From positions 1,117,529-1,181,528 of the forward strand of contig JAVLUZ010000208.1 of NCBI GenBank assembly GCA_036768485.1: DNA of 64,000 nt, read 5' to 3'. Positions 38,790-53,400 of this stretch are shown here, piece after piece. The notes beneath the pieces were generated by a model. It was not told where the DNA came from, ran no database searches, and was given only the letters and a program-made list of their open reading frames with translations. The translations under genes and the position numbers were made by a program. Position 1 is the first letter of the stretch. Every line of letters begins with the position of its first letter. Source of the stretch: Mermis nigrescens. Lineage: Eukaryota > Nematoda > Enoplea > Mermithida > Mermithidae.

Positions 38790-38965
38790 ACATGCATCTA
38801 TTCAACAGGGGGCCCAAAGTTCTTCATCCCCATTCAAAAAATCGGAAAATTTTGAAGCCCAACCCTGATTTTTGGAAAAAATTTAATTTTCGACCGTTGT
38901 TAGGTGTTTTTGGCTGTTTTCAGCCAAAAATTGGCGGTCGTTTTCGGTCATTTACCAATTCCCTA
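38790..38965. repeat. Family D-like fragment
   Basis: 'cgaccgttgttaggtgtttttggctg' ladder, bounded by CCCAAAGTTC and a decayed end. Confidence 0.45.
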
Positions 38966-41381
38966 CCTTAACCCTAGCACTCCTATACGGCAATATGGGA
39001 AGATGTATGGTTTAAAGGACATACTTACCTTTATATTGGTTAGAAATCGTTAAATGTTAAATAATATCGTGTTAGATGCGCAAACTGATACTGCTGCAAA
39101 TATAAGCATTTTACGCATTCGCGGTTCACTGCAACGGGTAAAAAACTACTCTGAAGTCCGATGCCGAATTTTTACAATTTTTTTTGTTTTCTGCATTTTT
39201 GATGCAAATTTTTACATATACGACTTACACATACGTTATTTAATAAGATTTGCGGTCATTATCTATAAAAAGAGCTATTATAATTGAAATTAGGACTGGT
39301 AGACATTTTTCACGACGGGTATATGATGGAGCGCACGCTCACGGGAGTTCAAAAAATTATTTTTTTTTCTGGGAGTCACCTTTCCTTGTCAAACTTCTTT
39401 ATTTTTACTGGGATCAGGCTTAGATTTATGTAGGTGGTAGTCAGGGATGGAAAAAACACAGATTTTGATATTTTGAATGTTGGGTTTTTGCGGGTTTTTT
39501 TGGTTTTATTGGGTTTTTTTATGAAATGAAAAAATGATACATAGCTAGAGCTACATACAGTAGCTGGGACTACTTTAAACAGCTGCAAGACACGAAACAA
39601 ACAAATAAGATAGGTTTTCATTCATTCTGTGAGGGGGGGTAAAATTTACCCCATCTAATTATATTGCATATTAGCATATTTTTGCAGTTTCCATATTTAT
39701 CCTTATCAAAATTTTTTTTACTATTTCGATGTAAAAACATTGTTTTCTCTTGTACAAACTATATTTATTCTTAGCTAAAAATATGAAGAACATCTATTAC
39801 ATAAAAATCATGAATATAATACTTTGTCCCATGTGCTAGGTTTCGAGCCGTTACATCTATGCCCTTAGAACAGGAACAGAGAACCGAGTTAATCTATGTA
39901 GGCGATTTTGAGCTGTCAACCATTCTTTGCCTTATTTTTGAAGACGAAAGTAGTAATGGTGACAAAATTTTCGGACCAACATATTTCCGTCATGTTTACC
40001 CGGAAAATGCCTTGAATAATTCAAATCATACGACGTCAAAATACATATTCTATGGCTTCTACTTTTATAGATAAAAGTGCATAGAGAAACGAATGAAAAT
40101 GGGCCAATAACACTAGAAAATGCAGCCTTAAATCATTAAGGTATCTCATTCAGGTTAACTTTGATCATTTTTGCATTCAGCTTGCAAAGAAGGATCATGC
40201 TCTGAATTTGCGGGTCCCGAATGTTGCGGCTTTTACCTTTACCTCAATTTTGAACCTTGGGAAGCTATGATTTCCATGGAAGGATTATGTAGTTTTTCCA
40301 GAAAATCCCTCACTCTATCCACGCACTTACTCAATAATTTATTTATTTATTATTCACAAAAAAACCTCAACGATGAAGTGCTTTGGCTTTTTCACAGAAC
40401 TTAGTATGTAATTTCAAGATCATAATTAAGGGTTCTACTTATTGAGTTTAGAAATGAAATAATCACAAGTACGTTCGGTGCATAATTAGCACTCATAGTA
40501 GCAAATAAGTCATGTCAAAGCCACGTAATTTATTTCAAAAATGGGTATATAAATAAGAACAATACAGTAAGAAGTGAAATACGCGAAACACAAACGCTAA
40601 AGGTTGCATATTATTTTTTCATAAATATATAAGTAATTAAACAGGTATTAGCTGAAATTATTAGAAAACGAAAGGCAAAAAGCGTTAAAATCTAGATTTT
40701 TTAGTTTACTTTTTGTCAAATAGAAAAATAAGAGATTGTCAAAAATAATAGCTTGACCGATGAAAACTGAATTTGGGTCGTTTAAGAGCCTAGGAATAAC
40801 TCCACAGATTATACTTCACTTCAAATGGAACGAACAAAATCATTTTGAAATTCATTTATTTTAAACTCTCATTCGCAAGATTTTTATTAGATTTTTTCAC
40901 TATTAAAAATACGTTGAATATCACAAACACTTCAATGTATTATGTACATAAAGACTGTAAAAATTCTTTTCATAGGTAGACGAAATGATCAAAAAACAGA
41001 ATATTTAATTAATAAATTTGAAAATAGTGTAAATACAATAGATATCAATTTCTCTTTTAATTTCATAGAGGATTATGCCCTCAAGGCGCAGTCTAAACAT
41101 TTAACCATAAAGCATATACTTAACCAGTAAAGTACGAAATTTCGACCGTCCAAACCTTCTGAATTTCGGTAAGCGATTTTAGCGGCAAAGCCTAAATCCG
41201 GGCAAAATGCCCAAATACCTTAGCAAAGTGACGTCATCCAAAAATCATCTACGAGAATAGTCAAAACTTTACGAAAAATATACTTCTTGCTTACGCAACA
41301 GTATAAATTAAAAAAAGCAATAAATCGAACAAACAAAGGCCAGAAAAAATAACAATAATTAACCAATCGTAATAAGATATA
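38966..41381. other. Intergenic DNA between DCTN5 and Arp3
   Basis: Mostly AT-rich with no confident gene. 39895-39975 is a family J fragment. A Cys-dense frame follows a good acceptor at 40176 (see findings). The Arp3 3' UTR should begin at 41381 going left. Confidence 0.5.
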
Positions 41382-41477
41382 TTAGGACATCATGCCGAAA
41401 ACGGCGTTGTGGCGACAAATACCCGGGCCATTTTCCATATAATCGGCTTTCGAATGAGCGACTTGATAAAATTCACC
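41382..41477 (-). CDS. Arp3: Arp3 terminal exon (stop codon)
   Basis: Acceptor [42 protein letters not shown], stop TAA at 41382-41384. The family usually has PEFYQVCHTK here, so Pro is replaced by Gly at the junction. The acceptor region is tandemly repeated upstream. Confidence 0.94.
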   Translation of the reverse strand, partial: GEFYQVAHSKADYMENGPGICRHNAVFGMMS

Positions 41478-44400
41478 CTGCGAACGAAATTTTGGACAAA
41501 TCCCATAAAATAAATATTTTGCTTAAATTCACCATGCAAACGCAATTTTGGATAAATGCCAATAAATAAATGATATTTTGGTAAAATTCACCCTGCGAAC
41601 AAAATTTCGGACAAATGGCAATAAATGAATTATATTCTATCAAATATAAATTTTTTTACATTTGAATTCTTTTCGATTATATACCCGTCCCGATGAACAC
41701 ACGTTAATACGTAGATTGGCCCAAAAAAGCTACAATCCGACTTTACATATGCGCATCATTACTTGAGCTAATACGTACACAAAATTTTAAAACTCACTGC
41801 GTCGAATGGATGAAAATTTGTTTGTTTCAAATGTGTGAAAAAATTGGCAAGCTGCCGACTTTCCGTGCGTTGCAGCGGATTCTTTGCACCCAATTCCGAT
41901 CTCATTTGAACCTCAGTTTCCGCTTTATTTCATATCGCAAACTTTGTAGACATACGTGTTCTTGGGGATTGGGGGCACACCTTGGCGTGGGGGTGAGTGG
42001 GGGTCTAGGGATTAAGAAGCTCCAGAATCCGGCGGACTCCTCCCAAAAAAAAATTCGATAGACCTCTCAGTATTGAATTTTGGGTGCTATTTTTTGGACA
42101 CTTTTGTCACATCGGATCCAACCGGTAATTTAGTTGCTGCTCTGTATAATGGGGTGGTTTATTTTCCCACACATATGTGGGCAGCAAGAAAATTCTGGGG
42201 GTGCAAGATTTTTTAAAGGTCAAAAATGGTCTTAAAAATGGTGGTATGGCGATAAAAACACCATTTTTCGACGTTTCTCATCAAGCACTATCCATTGACA
42301 TCAAAAAATTGCGAAAAAAACGGAAAAAAATTTTCAAAAATTGAATTCTGGGGGAGGCATTTTGATTTCTGGAGGGGGTATTTTGGTTTCTGGGGGATGC
42401 ATACCCCCCAACCCTCCCCCACGCCCAGGTGTGATCCCACAGAATCGCTGCTGATCCAAACAAAAGTCGTTCGAGAGAAAGAAAGTCGTAAGGGGTTTGT
42501 TTTTAAACGTTTGTAGCCAATTTGGGCCGAAAAAAGTCAAATTTTCCGAGCTTCGCGTCGCACCATACATTCATTTTTGACTATATTTTATTCAATTTAC
42601 TCAATTTTTCAATTTTTTATGTTGTGTTGTCATGGGGAGAATTGCCGCTGTCTGAAAGTTCGAAAAACTGTGTTTTGACACGTAGTGCACCCATGGCTTT
42701 TGATTCCAAACAGGCACTTTTTAAAATTCTGCAACTTGTCAGGTAAAACGACATCTTACGACAGTAAACCATCAACACCTGATGCGCACGTTAGAACAGA
42801 AATATAGCGTATATAAAGAAGAGAGCTATTATGCCGAGGGAACCAGTCCTAGCTCAGTACGTAAAACTGCTAAGTGGGGAGTCAGCGCTGGTAAAGGCTG
42901 ATGGGTTCGCTCAATAGCACCGGTTTCATATACGTGTATGCGCCTTATTATTAGGAGCTGCACGACTCGCGCAAGACATCTCAGTCCGAGCTGGTGACTA
43001 ATAAAGAACATGTGGTCAGCCCGTTAAGTGGGCTAGTGTATTATTGACTTATGAACTATATTACTATGAATGCGGGGCTCGACAGACGTACACACGTGAA
43101 GTGACCCATTTTAAATGAATATATTACTATGATTATCATATTAACCACTACCGGGCGTGACAGACTTGCGCCCCCTCTAGAATTTCTATGCTGACCATGT
43201 ATTGAGTGGTATTTACGTAGGTGCAATTTTTTGACAATATTTACAGTCAGAACAATTATCAGCACACGGTACAGATCCCAGAGTAGGTGCACTTGCTAAA
43301 TAATGCGAAAAATCGCAATATATCGTAAAGATAAGCTAAGCTTTAGTTGTTTAAGCCCGGTTAGAATAGAGCGTAAACATATCGTCGTAGCGCACGAATC
43401 GCTGGCAGCTGGCCAATTTTTTCGCAATTTAATCGATGACTAATATTTATTAATTCAGCTAAATTCAATTTTTTACTTTTATTAATCTATTTTTTTATAA
43501 TTTATTTTGCATTTATTTTTCAATTTGAATTTTTTAATAGATTTTCTAATTTTTTAATAAATTTATATTAATTAATATTTAATATATTAAATTTTTACTA
43601 ATGACGTCTGAAAAAAATTACGAAAATTTTCAGAAACTTTCAAAAACAAAAACATTTTGTTTATTTTCGGCCATTTTAAAGAAAAACTTTAGGACCACTA
43701 CTCAGCAGTACTAGCACAAATGACATAACGTAAAGCCCCATCCAACATAAATTACCATAAAACTAAAAATGTTTTTCGTGTTCCTGGCGATGCTTCATCT
43801 AGAAAGTAAAAAGATTGAAAAAAATTCGAAAAATATCGAACAAATACGAATAATCTGGATAAAATATGGTCAAAAAATTATCAGCTATATACAGGCACGT
43901 AGCTGTGGGGGACTGGGGGGTCCAGACCCCCTAAAATTCAGAAAAAACCGGAAAATAGGACTTTTTACACGTTATTTTGTGCGTTTTTGGCTTAGAACCC
44001 CCCAAAATTGGTGTTGGTTGGTACCCCCAAAATAGGAGGGCCAGCTACGTGCCTGGCTATATAAAAAACTTTTAACAAAAAATAATAGTCTTACTGTAGA
44101 TCCCAGCATGCTCCCACCGAACCAAACCGCGTATCGTTGCATTTTGTGCGATATTACTTGAACGTCGATAGGCTTAGGCTACAGAACACAGCATAATAAT
44201 GCGGATTTATTGATCAATAAAATACAAATTAACAAATAAAACTTAGCACAAAGATAGAAAGAAAAATCTTGAAGAATAAATATACAATAAACAAAAAATA
44301 AATAAACAAAAAATAATGAATACATGTATGTAATACATCAACAAAAATAAATTGAAAAAATATTGAACAAAAACTAATTACCCAATCAAGTATCTATAAT

Positions 44401-47400
44401 ATTATGCGTATGTAATCTATGTAATTAGCATAAAGTGAATAAATCAATTAGGCTATTGTAAATTAGATAATAACTATTACGAGACACTTGATTTAAATAA
44501 TTTTACTGCTACATTAATTAGGAATTAAACAAAATAAATATAAGTAAAAGAATAGATAAGTAAATAAATAAATAAATGGATAAAAATAAATAATTTGAAA
44601 AAACAGAAATAAATAAGTAAATAAATTAATTAATTAATAAATAAGTAAATAAATAAATAAACAGATAATAAATAGATAAATAATTATTCAATTTGCTGTC
44701 CCCCACAACCTGATAATGAGCTAAAAATGAATACAATTATTTTAATTAATTAGTCACTAAGTATACAGGCGAAGCAGCAAACATAATTAGTCAATTAATT
44801 ATTAATAAGTCAAGAATAATTAATAAAATAAGCGAATAAACAGACCAGTAACAAATGAATAAACAAATAAGCGAACAAACAGCGTAAACAAAAACGAAGA
44901 AATAAACAGATAAACAAAAAAATAAAAACTAACAGATAAAATAATTAATTAATTATATAATTACTTAATTAATCATTCAATCAATTATCAATTAATAAAT
45001 AATTAATTACTTAATTAATTAATTAATTTTAAACCTTAATACGACCGCACGATAGTTCTTCGCTGAATCTGAGCCTATTGTCCACGACTCGCTTTAAATC
45101 GCGTTGTAAACGACGACCGAAATCTTTGAACATGGTCGAGCCTCCGCTCAAAACGACATTGTCGTAAAGTCCGCGTCTTACGTCAATGGGACACTGTTGA
45201 ATCACCGTGTCTACGGTTTCTGATATAGGCGTCGTAAAGTCGGCGTTGGCGAACTATTACATTGAAATTATTAAAATCAATAAAATTATTAAAACAATTA
45301 TTAAAATTATTGAAATTATTGAAAGAATTATTAAAACTATTATAATTATTAAAACAATTATTAAAATTATTAAAAATTATTAAAACGATTATTAATATTT
45401 CAAAAATCGATAAATAGCCCAGTCGTAACCATTGATGCACAGCATGACCGATCTGCAGAGGATTCAGCCCGTCGGGAAAGGCTCAAAAATTAAGTTTTTC
45501 AGGTTCAAAGCGACCTCGAAAACTGGCTTTAATGCTAAAATAGCGTTAAAATTACGTTATTCACAGTTTCTGATCAAAATCAAGCACTTTTGAAGAAAAT
45601 TTTATGAATTTTAATCTGTTTCCGGCCATAATTTTGATTATTTCTTCGCAGAGAATTTTTAATTTTCATAAGTCTGGGGTCTAGAACACCCACAGTGCAT
45701 ATCCAGCGACGGATCCAGGATTTTCTGACAGGGTGGACGAAACCCAAAATTACCCTAAAAGTGTAAAACATCGTCCGAACATTCGAATATTATGCTTGAA
45801 GTATCGGATTTTTGCTGTCTTTCGATAGGCAGAATTATTTCTGATGCAAACGAATGAAGGAATGTTAAAATTTTTCACGGATTCTTCACGAAAAACATCG
45901 CAAAATTAATGCAAAAATCGACTGAAATTCGCAGAACAACACTCGAGAAATCATTGCTAAGAGCTACAAAAGCATTGTTCATGTGCAAAAACTACACTTC
46001 TGACGTAAATTTGGATTTTTTGAGAGCCTAACAGAGTCAGTATATGTTATTAATGAGTACTATTCCGGCGCCAAGCGCCGGAAAAATGTGAAAAATCATG
46101 ATCAAAATGCTTGAAATCATCAAACAATACACATCCATTCCAAGGGCGGATTAATAAGGGGGCGGGCGCGCCCCCCCCCAACATTGGACAAAAATATTTG
46201 GCGAGATAAACAATGGATATGTAATTTGCGCTGGTTTTCGGTCGTCAATGAGCATGATTTCTTAAATTTTTCGGCGCTTCGCGCCGGATAATTCCTACAT
46301 GTTAATGACCTTTATTTATCTTCTTGGCGACCTGGAAGTCATTCTCGCTCATGGAATAGGGTTTAAAACAGTTTTAAGAGCAGAAGCAGCTATTTCAGCA
46401 TACATTTCTTTTATTTTCAAGCATAACTTTTTAAAATTTTCTGCCTTCAACATCAAAATACGTTAAATCGAGCGGTAAATTAAGTTTTGAAGCATCCTCC
46501 CGCCTAATTTTCTCAAATTTTCCGGTGCTCCACGCCGGATAATTACCGAGGTCAAAAAATTTAATGATTCTCCCGCACAAAATTGTCTGAAATTTCAAAA
46601 TTTTATCGAAAAATGTTGCATCAAGAGTGATTTTAAATAAAAATGGACAATGTAAAACAAAACACCTAAAAAACGCTATTTCGCACGTGAATGGCACATT
46701 TGAACCGATTTTTGACTGTTATTCGAAAAGTTAGAGTACCGCCCGCCCCCCCCCCATTAAAAAATCCTAGATCCGCACTGGCTGATTTAGAGTGGGCGGG
46801 GAATGGCCGCACCCCCTTGTCGTCAGAATATTTTTTGACGACAGGGGGAGCGGGCACGCCCCGCCCCTCTAAATCCACCAGAATGCATATCTGACTCTGA
46901 TATGCCAAGCATATGAATTCTGGGCAGGGGTAATGGAGAGACCTGAAAAATTTCTACATTGCCCTTTTTTGGGCTCAAAAAACGGCAGATGCGCGTCAGT
47001 AAAATGATTTATTTTTACGTTTCCAATGATGATTTATTTTTCAGAACGGCAAAACAAAAAACCTTCAAAAATATGAATAAACTGAGCAAAACATAATTAA
47101 ACAATGACTGTATGCCGAACATTTGACACTTAATATAGATGGAAACGCTTAAAAAGCAGCTTTTCTCCGAATTCTTCGGAAAATCGTGAATTCTGGGAGG
47201 AGTACAAAAATTTCCAGCCGAATGAAAACCTCGAACCCCGTCCACAGATAATTTATGTATGATCCCACTGCGAGCTTTTACCATTGGTCATCAATAAACA
47301 AACATAAGGAGAATGTACATGTAGCCCAAGCATTGTATATAGACATGAAAAGACATCGAGAAGATGTAAAGAACGAAGTGTAAACAACAAACTATGTGTA

Positions 47401-50400
47401 AACCGGCGCGAATTTTCAAAAATGTTCTTCCCAGAGAAGCTGAAGAACTACAATCTGTACATTGCTTCGAGTACTGATAAAATTGCATTATTGTAAGGCT
47501 AATTTGCGGTATCAAAAGGTCAATAAAGAAAGCTACATAAAGAATCGGTTTAAACCAAGCTTAGGTCAAATAAGTGACGTAAAACAGTCAGCAAAACTAA
47601 ATTTGAACTTCCATTACGCACCAAATGACTAAAATGATGTAAACTAATCATAATGAAAGTTTAAAAGGTATTTTGTAAAACCTCTATACATTTCGAGATG
47701 TCGAAAAAATTTTGGGCTTCATTCACAATGTGGAAATTTTTAATTGAATTTTCGGGATGATTCTTTAATTTTCGAGTTAAAGTTTAAAAAAGTGAACCAT
47801 GTCGCCAGGAAAAAAACAGTAGTTCAAACTCGCATAACGCACAAGGATTTACGCAGCAAGGGAGCAAGAAAATGCAAACAGGCGCCTACCGTTACCCCAG
47901 CACTTTAAGGACTAGCAAAATTATCAAAAATATCCATCCTATAGCTAAAGAATTAATTTATTTGATTAATTAATTAAATTAATTAGTCAAGTGATTACTT
48001 CCGGGTGAAAGAATATCTCGGGCCCCAAAAATCGTTCGTAGCCCACGTCGACGCTGAATGGTTGTTTAGTAATGCTATTTATTCCGTCGTATTTTTTGAA
48101 CAACTTGCCCGGTTCCGCGTCATATTTTTGAAATTCCTTCGCTATATCCGGACATACGTAGGAAAATCGCTCCTATATACAGTTCTCGTCACGAATTCCG
48201 AACAATAAAGAGCCGATTGAGTTTATTTAGGAAAACTTTTTCACTACCTAGTCGTTGGAGACCTAAAGAGTACGCTGACATGCTTTACTTCAAGAAGCAA
48301 GCACATAGCTAGCCGTCCTATTTTGCGGGGACCAACACAAATTTTTTGGGGAATAAGCCCAAAAAAGCCAAAAATAGCACAAAATAACGCCTAAAAAGTC
48401 CTGTTTTTCAGATTTTTCTGAATTTTGGGGGGTCCGAACACTCCCATCCCCCCAGAGATACGTGCACGTCAAAAAGACGCGACCTAAACGCTTAGGTCCT
48501 TCCGTTTACGACTAAGCGCGCGTTCTTAAATATACACATGTGATAGCGCGCGTGTGCGCATTATGTACAGAATATCATATGCAAATGATATTGCAGGAGT
48601 ATAATCAATATTAATATGCTCGATGCGCGATGAGTCATGGTCCGAACTAAGCGTGTAGGTCGCCTTTCATTGAAACTAACCAGCGCTTTGCGCTGTTTAG
48701 GAGCATTTTCTTGAAGTAAAGCATGTCAGGATACTCTTTAGGTCTCCGGCGATTAGGTCGTTAAAAAGCGTTCCTAAATAAAATCAATCGGTTCTTTATT
48801 GTTCAAATTTCGTGGCGAGCACTGTACATACATTGTAGAAATCGAATGAGTATTAGTAATATTCAATAAAAATCCAGTTAATCATAGTTTCCACGGGTCG
48901 AAACTTCGGGGGAGGTGAAATCTCAAAATTTGGGACCACTAAATTCAGAATTCTAGACTTTTTTGCAGGCCAAATATGAGAAATGCTTATAAAATAATAT
49001 ATAAAATGTTTTGGCGTGGAAAACTACATTTTTGTACTTTTTATTCAATTTTAACTCGTTTCGTCAATTTTGTAAGTAAAAAAATATTAGAATTCATCGA
49101 AAATCTCGAATTTTCAGATCATTTTAACTTCAATCTAGGCATTCTATGTGTAAACAACATAAAAATGAGCTAGCGAAAAAATAGTTACAACTTTGCTATT
49201 TTCGTCCACAGAAATCATACAAAAAATGTTTGATATTTCAAAAGCGTCAAACAATGATTCAAGATTTGGACCCTGAGGTATGGTTAACACCCCTTCACCA
49301 CCCCTTCCCGAGAAAATGTGTGCAATTAATCTATTAAAAAACATTGTTTTCACGAACATATGAAAAACTAAAAAAAAATGAAAATAGAATAAAATAAAAC
49401 AGGAAATAGGCTTAAACAATTTTAAAGCTTCAATTAATGATAATTATTTTTATTATTTCAACAACAAAAATAAAATTATTATAAAAGTAAAGCGTAATAA
49501 ATAGCTATCCGTCTGCTTTACTTCTTTGAATTCAAGATTGAAAATAATGGTTTGTACCCGTGCAAAATTATGTTCCATCAGATGCCTAGAAGACCAATGT
49601 ATTATTCACTAAAACGAAGTCAATAAATGAACAATGTAAATAAACTGAAAATTAATGCAAAACGTAAATATAAATAAAAATAGAAAAATATACTACATAC
49701 GACACGAATAAAATTTTCAATTGAAGCCTATCACGCATACTCTATTATTCAAGAAAAACAGGAAGTTGATCTTCCCCAGAGGACACTCAGTACCACAACT
49801 TCGATGAGATTCATTTCCACTTAATTGTTACATTTTTTAATAATAAGGTTTAGCAACTGCCGAAATTTCTAGCCGTAAATTTTAGTGGGTATACATACTG
49901 AACAGGAAATGCAAAAGTAAACGAAATTGAAAAATTGGATTTTAATTCGCAGGTTAATGATTATACATATAAACATATATATGTACGTCGTATCACGTGA
50001 CTGTAAAATATCACAAGCCTTTGTAATTCAGATTTTAATTAGCACACGTTAATATCATTCGACTGTCTCTCGTACATAGCCTTTTTTACATTTTACTTTC
50101 ATATTTGATTTTTCTATTTTCTTAATTTGATTGCTTAGGTTATCCATCTAATTTTATTCACGTACATATCGCAAAAGGTAGTGGAGTATTGCACGCGCCG
50201 GATACTAGTCCGATAATCACGTGAATATCGCGTGTTTTCGTACGCTTTTTCAAACACAGGTCACGTGACTAGCAGGTGCATTTTTCGCTGAATTAGGTTA
50301 ATTATAGTTGAATAACGCAAAGGCGCGTGTCCGCATCGTGTGAAGTGGCGGATCTAGGATTTTACTGAGGATAGGGGACGGTACCCCAAATTATCCAAAA

Positions 50401-53400
50401 CAGGCAAATATAGGTCCGAAACTTTGCCCTTCACGTGCGGAATAGCGTTTTTTAACGTTTTACATTGTTTATTTTATTTAAAATCACTTTTGATGCAACA
50501 TTTGTTTCTAAAAATGTTGAAGTTTTCGACAATTTTGTGTGAAAGAATCATTAAATTTGTCTGACTTTAGCGGAAATCCGGCGCGAAGCGCCGGGAAATT
50601 TGCGGCAATTCAAGCTTAAGGGCGTTTAGAACCTTAAAGTACGGCTCAATTTCCTATTTTTGTAGCATTCAACGCCGAATGGCGAAAATTTCTTTAAGTT
50701 ATGCTCGAAAATACAACAAATCTATGCTAAAATAGCTGTTTCTGCTCTTAAAATTGTTTTGGGAGCTATTCCATGAGCAAAATTTGCTTGAAGGTCGCAT
50801 TGGGCCGATGGGGGGGGCAACTGCCCCCCTCCCGCCATCTCCTGGTCACGTGCAAACATGCAATAGAATGATCTCAAAAAATTTTAAAAGTGCTGAAATG
50901 TTCGTGCCCGATTCCTTCCAATCAGCTAAAAACATTTTCAAAAATCTGCTTTCAAGCAAGAAATATTGTTTTTCTCCATTCTTCAGTGTATAATTTTAAT
51001 CGGAATCGCTTCTAATGCACAATGATTCGGAAACAGATTGAAATTTCAAGTCACGTGTGAACGAGTATGTATGTATATGTACATACTGTAAGCTTTTATG
51101 TATAATCTGGGCAAAAAATCTTCGAAATTTAAGTCAAGGTGACTAAAATTACCGCCATTTCTATAAAACAAGCTTAACAGATAATCGAGAGAATAATTTT
51201 TGAATAATTTCGAAATAATTAATTAATTTTCTTAATTATGCAAATACGTTTTCTATTATTTTAAAATTGATGAAAAACTTGCACTGAAAAAGTTGAGATT
51301 TTTCGCCACCTGAAATTTTAGGTATTGCCAACTATGTATATATATTTAAAGGACTGATCGAGTGCATAGCTGCATTAGTAAACGACGCACTGCCGTTTAA
51401 GAAAAATATATTATGAATCACCAATCTCACTGGCTGTTCGGACGGATACATCGAAAAAATAATTGCCATTAACAATAGGGCGATTTCAGTTGAAAAGACC
51501 TACACATATGTAATGAAAATTATTTGCAAAATTTAAAAAACACCTGATAACAAATTAGCTTAGTTCGAAACTATCCCAGCCAATTTAAAAAACATTTAGA
51601 AAAGAATTTAAAAAGGAAATAGAAATACATTGAAATGGAAACAAAACAAAAGAGAATCCCAGGCTGCTAATATTATGCAAGGAATATACGCGGAATGGTT
51701 TTTTTGATTTCTCGTTAAAAAATACCTTTAAAAAGCAAGTTTCGGCACAAAGGTCTAGAGGGGGTCTACCGGATTCAAAGGGGGTCTAACCCTCATCCCA
51801 CCCCCCCTCCACACCCATGTGAAGTAATGGCTACGCAATTTTTTACCTAAAATCCGTGGGGGTCAAAAATTTTCAGACATTGGGGGGTGTGTGGGGCGAC
51901 CGACCTTGGGTGAGGGATCCCCCTGCTACATTTATGAGCAGGAGCGTATGATACCTATCGTCAACAATGGCCACCCAACCCATTGTACCAAATATACCCT
52001 TATTTTCTAATAGAATACACAAAATCCCAAAAAAAATTTTCCGGGACAGTAGGGGCCGAAGCTTTAGAGCGAGCCGGAAGTTGCTCAAATTAAAAAAAAT
52101 GTCCGATTCGGGATAAATATATAAAACTATAACAAATTTTTCCCCGAGCCACCACAAATATGTCGAATAATAAGACGCAATAAAGATGAGAAAAATCAAG
52201 AAAACGGCTAGAATTGAAAAATTAGTACTACATTTATATACGTATGTACATTAGATAGATGAATAATTCACCAATGAAATTTAGAAATGAATTTAATGAA
52301 TAATATTAAATTTGTTATACAATTTTAAGTTAAGGAAAAAATCGAATTTTTAAATTCGCTATAGTAACCTTAATGGCTTTGGCCGTTTCCATCGATTGTT
52401 CGGGAGGTATGCCGACCTCTCTTTCCCTCAACAGACCTTGTATAAACGCTGTAATATCCCTCCCGGCTATGGGAATGTGTTTAATGCAAGAACCGATCAC
52501 GTAACCTTCGGCCTGCGTAATATAAAAAAGGTACATACGAGAAAGCCAAGAAAACAATAAAAGCATATACGATCTTTGAGGGGTTTCACCACACATGGGC
52601 GTGAGGGGTTTGGGGGTATGCACTCCCCCCCCAAAAAAAGTTGAAATACCTCCCCCCCAGAAATCAAAATACCCCCCAGAATTCAAATTTTGAATTTTTT
52701 TTGCTTTTATAGCAATTTTTTGATGCCATTTGATAGTGCTGGATGAGATACGTCGAAAAATTGTGTTTTTTTTCGCCATACGACCACTTTTAGGACCATT
52801 TTTTGATCTTTGAAAATTTTTTCACCCTACCCCCCAGAATTTCGGTGCTGCCCATCAATGGGTTTCACCCACCCACCGCCCTCTGACAAACTTTCACCCC
52901 ATACCCCTAAAATTCGCTATTTTTCGGAAGTTCTAAAAATTTCCAAAAAAAATTCGTAGAAAAAGTGCTTTTTAAGCGTTTTTACTTATCTATTTGCTCA
53001 GAATTGTCAGATTTGCGTCGCTTCGCGCGACATACTCATATTTTGATATATTTTGTTCAATTCGCTCGATTTTTTATTTTTTGCGAAGTTTTTTGTTTTC
53101 ATGCTCTAGAATGATAAAGCATCGTCAGAAACGCCCGAAAACGAAGTTTTTGACGCGTAACTATCATTTTTGGAGCCCGAAAACGGCACTTTTAAATTTC
53201 CCATCCCCCTCCAAAATTCCCATGCCGTGCGTGTATGAATAAAACCCTGAAAAGTTAGGGAAAATTTTTGAAAAAAGCTTACATTAAAAACGAAAACAAA
53301 AAAGAATAGAAGTAGAATAAAACCAAAAAATAATACAATGAAATGGAAATTAAAATAAAAATCAAAACGATAAATGTAGGACCAGATTTGGGACTATACG

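Noticed and set aside
42829..43011. Possible structured RNA or gene in the GC-richer patch
   Set aside because: No cloverleaf, no RNA-polymerase III boxes that I can place with confidence, and no protein family match.
52513..52779. N-terminal part of the open frame over the Arp3 exon at 52369-52512
   Set aside because: Reads through the intron and MITE A12. The acceptor ATTACGCAG fits the Arp3 alignment exactly.
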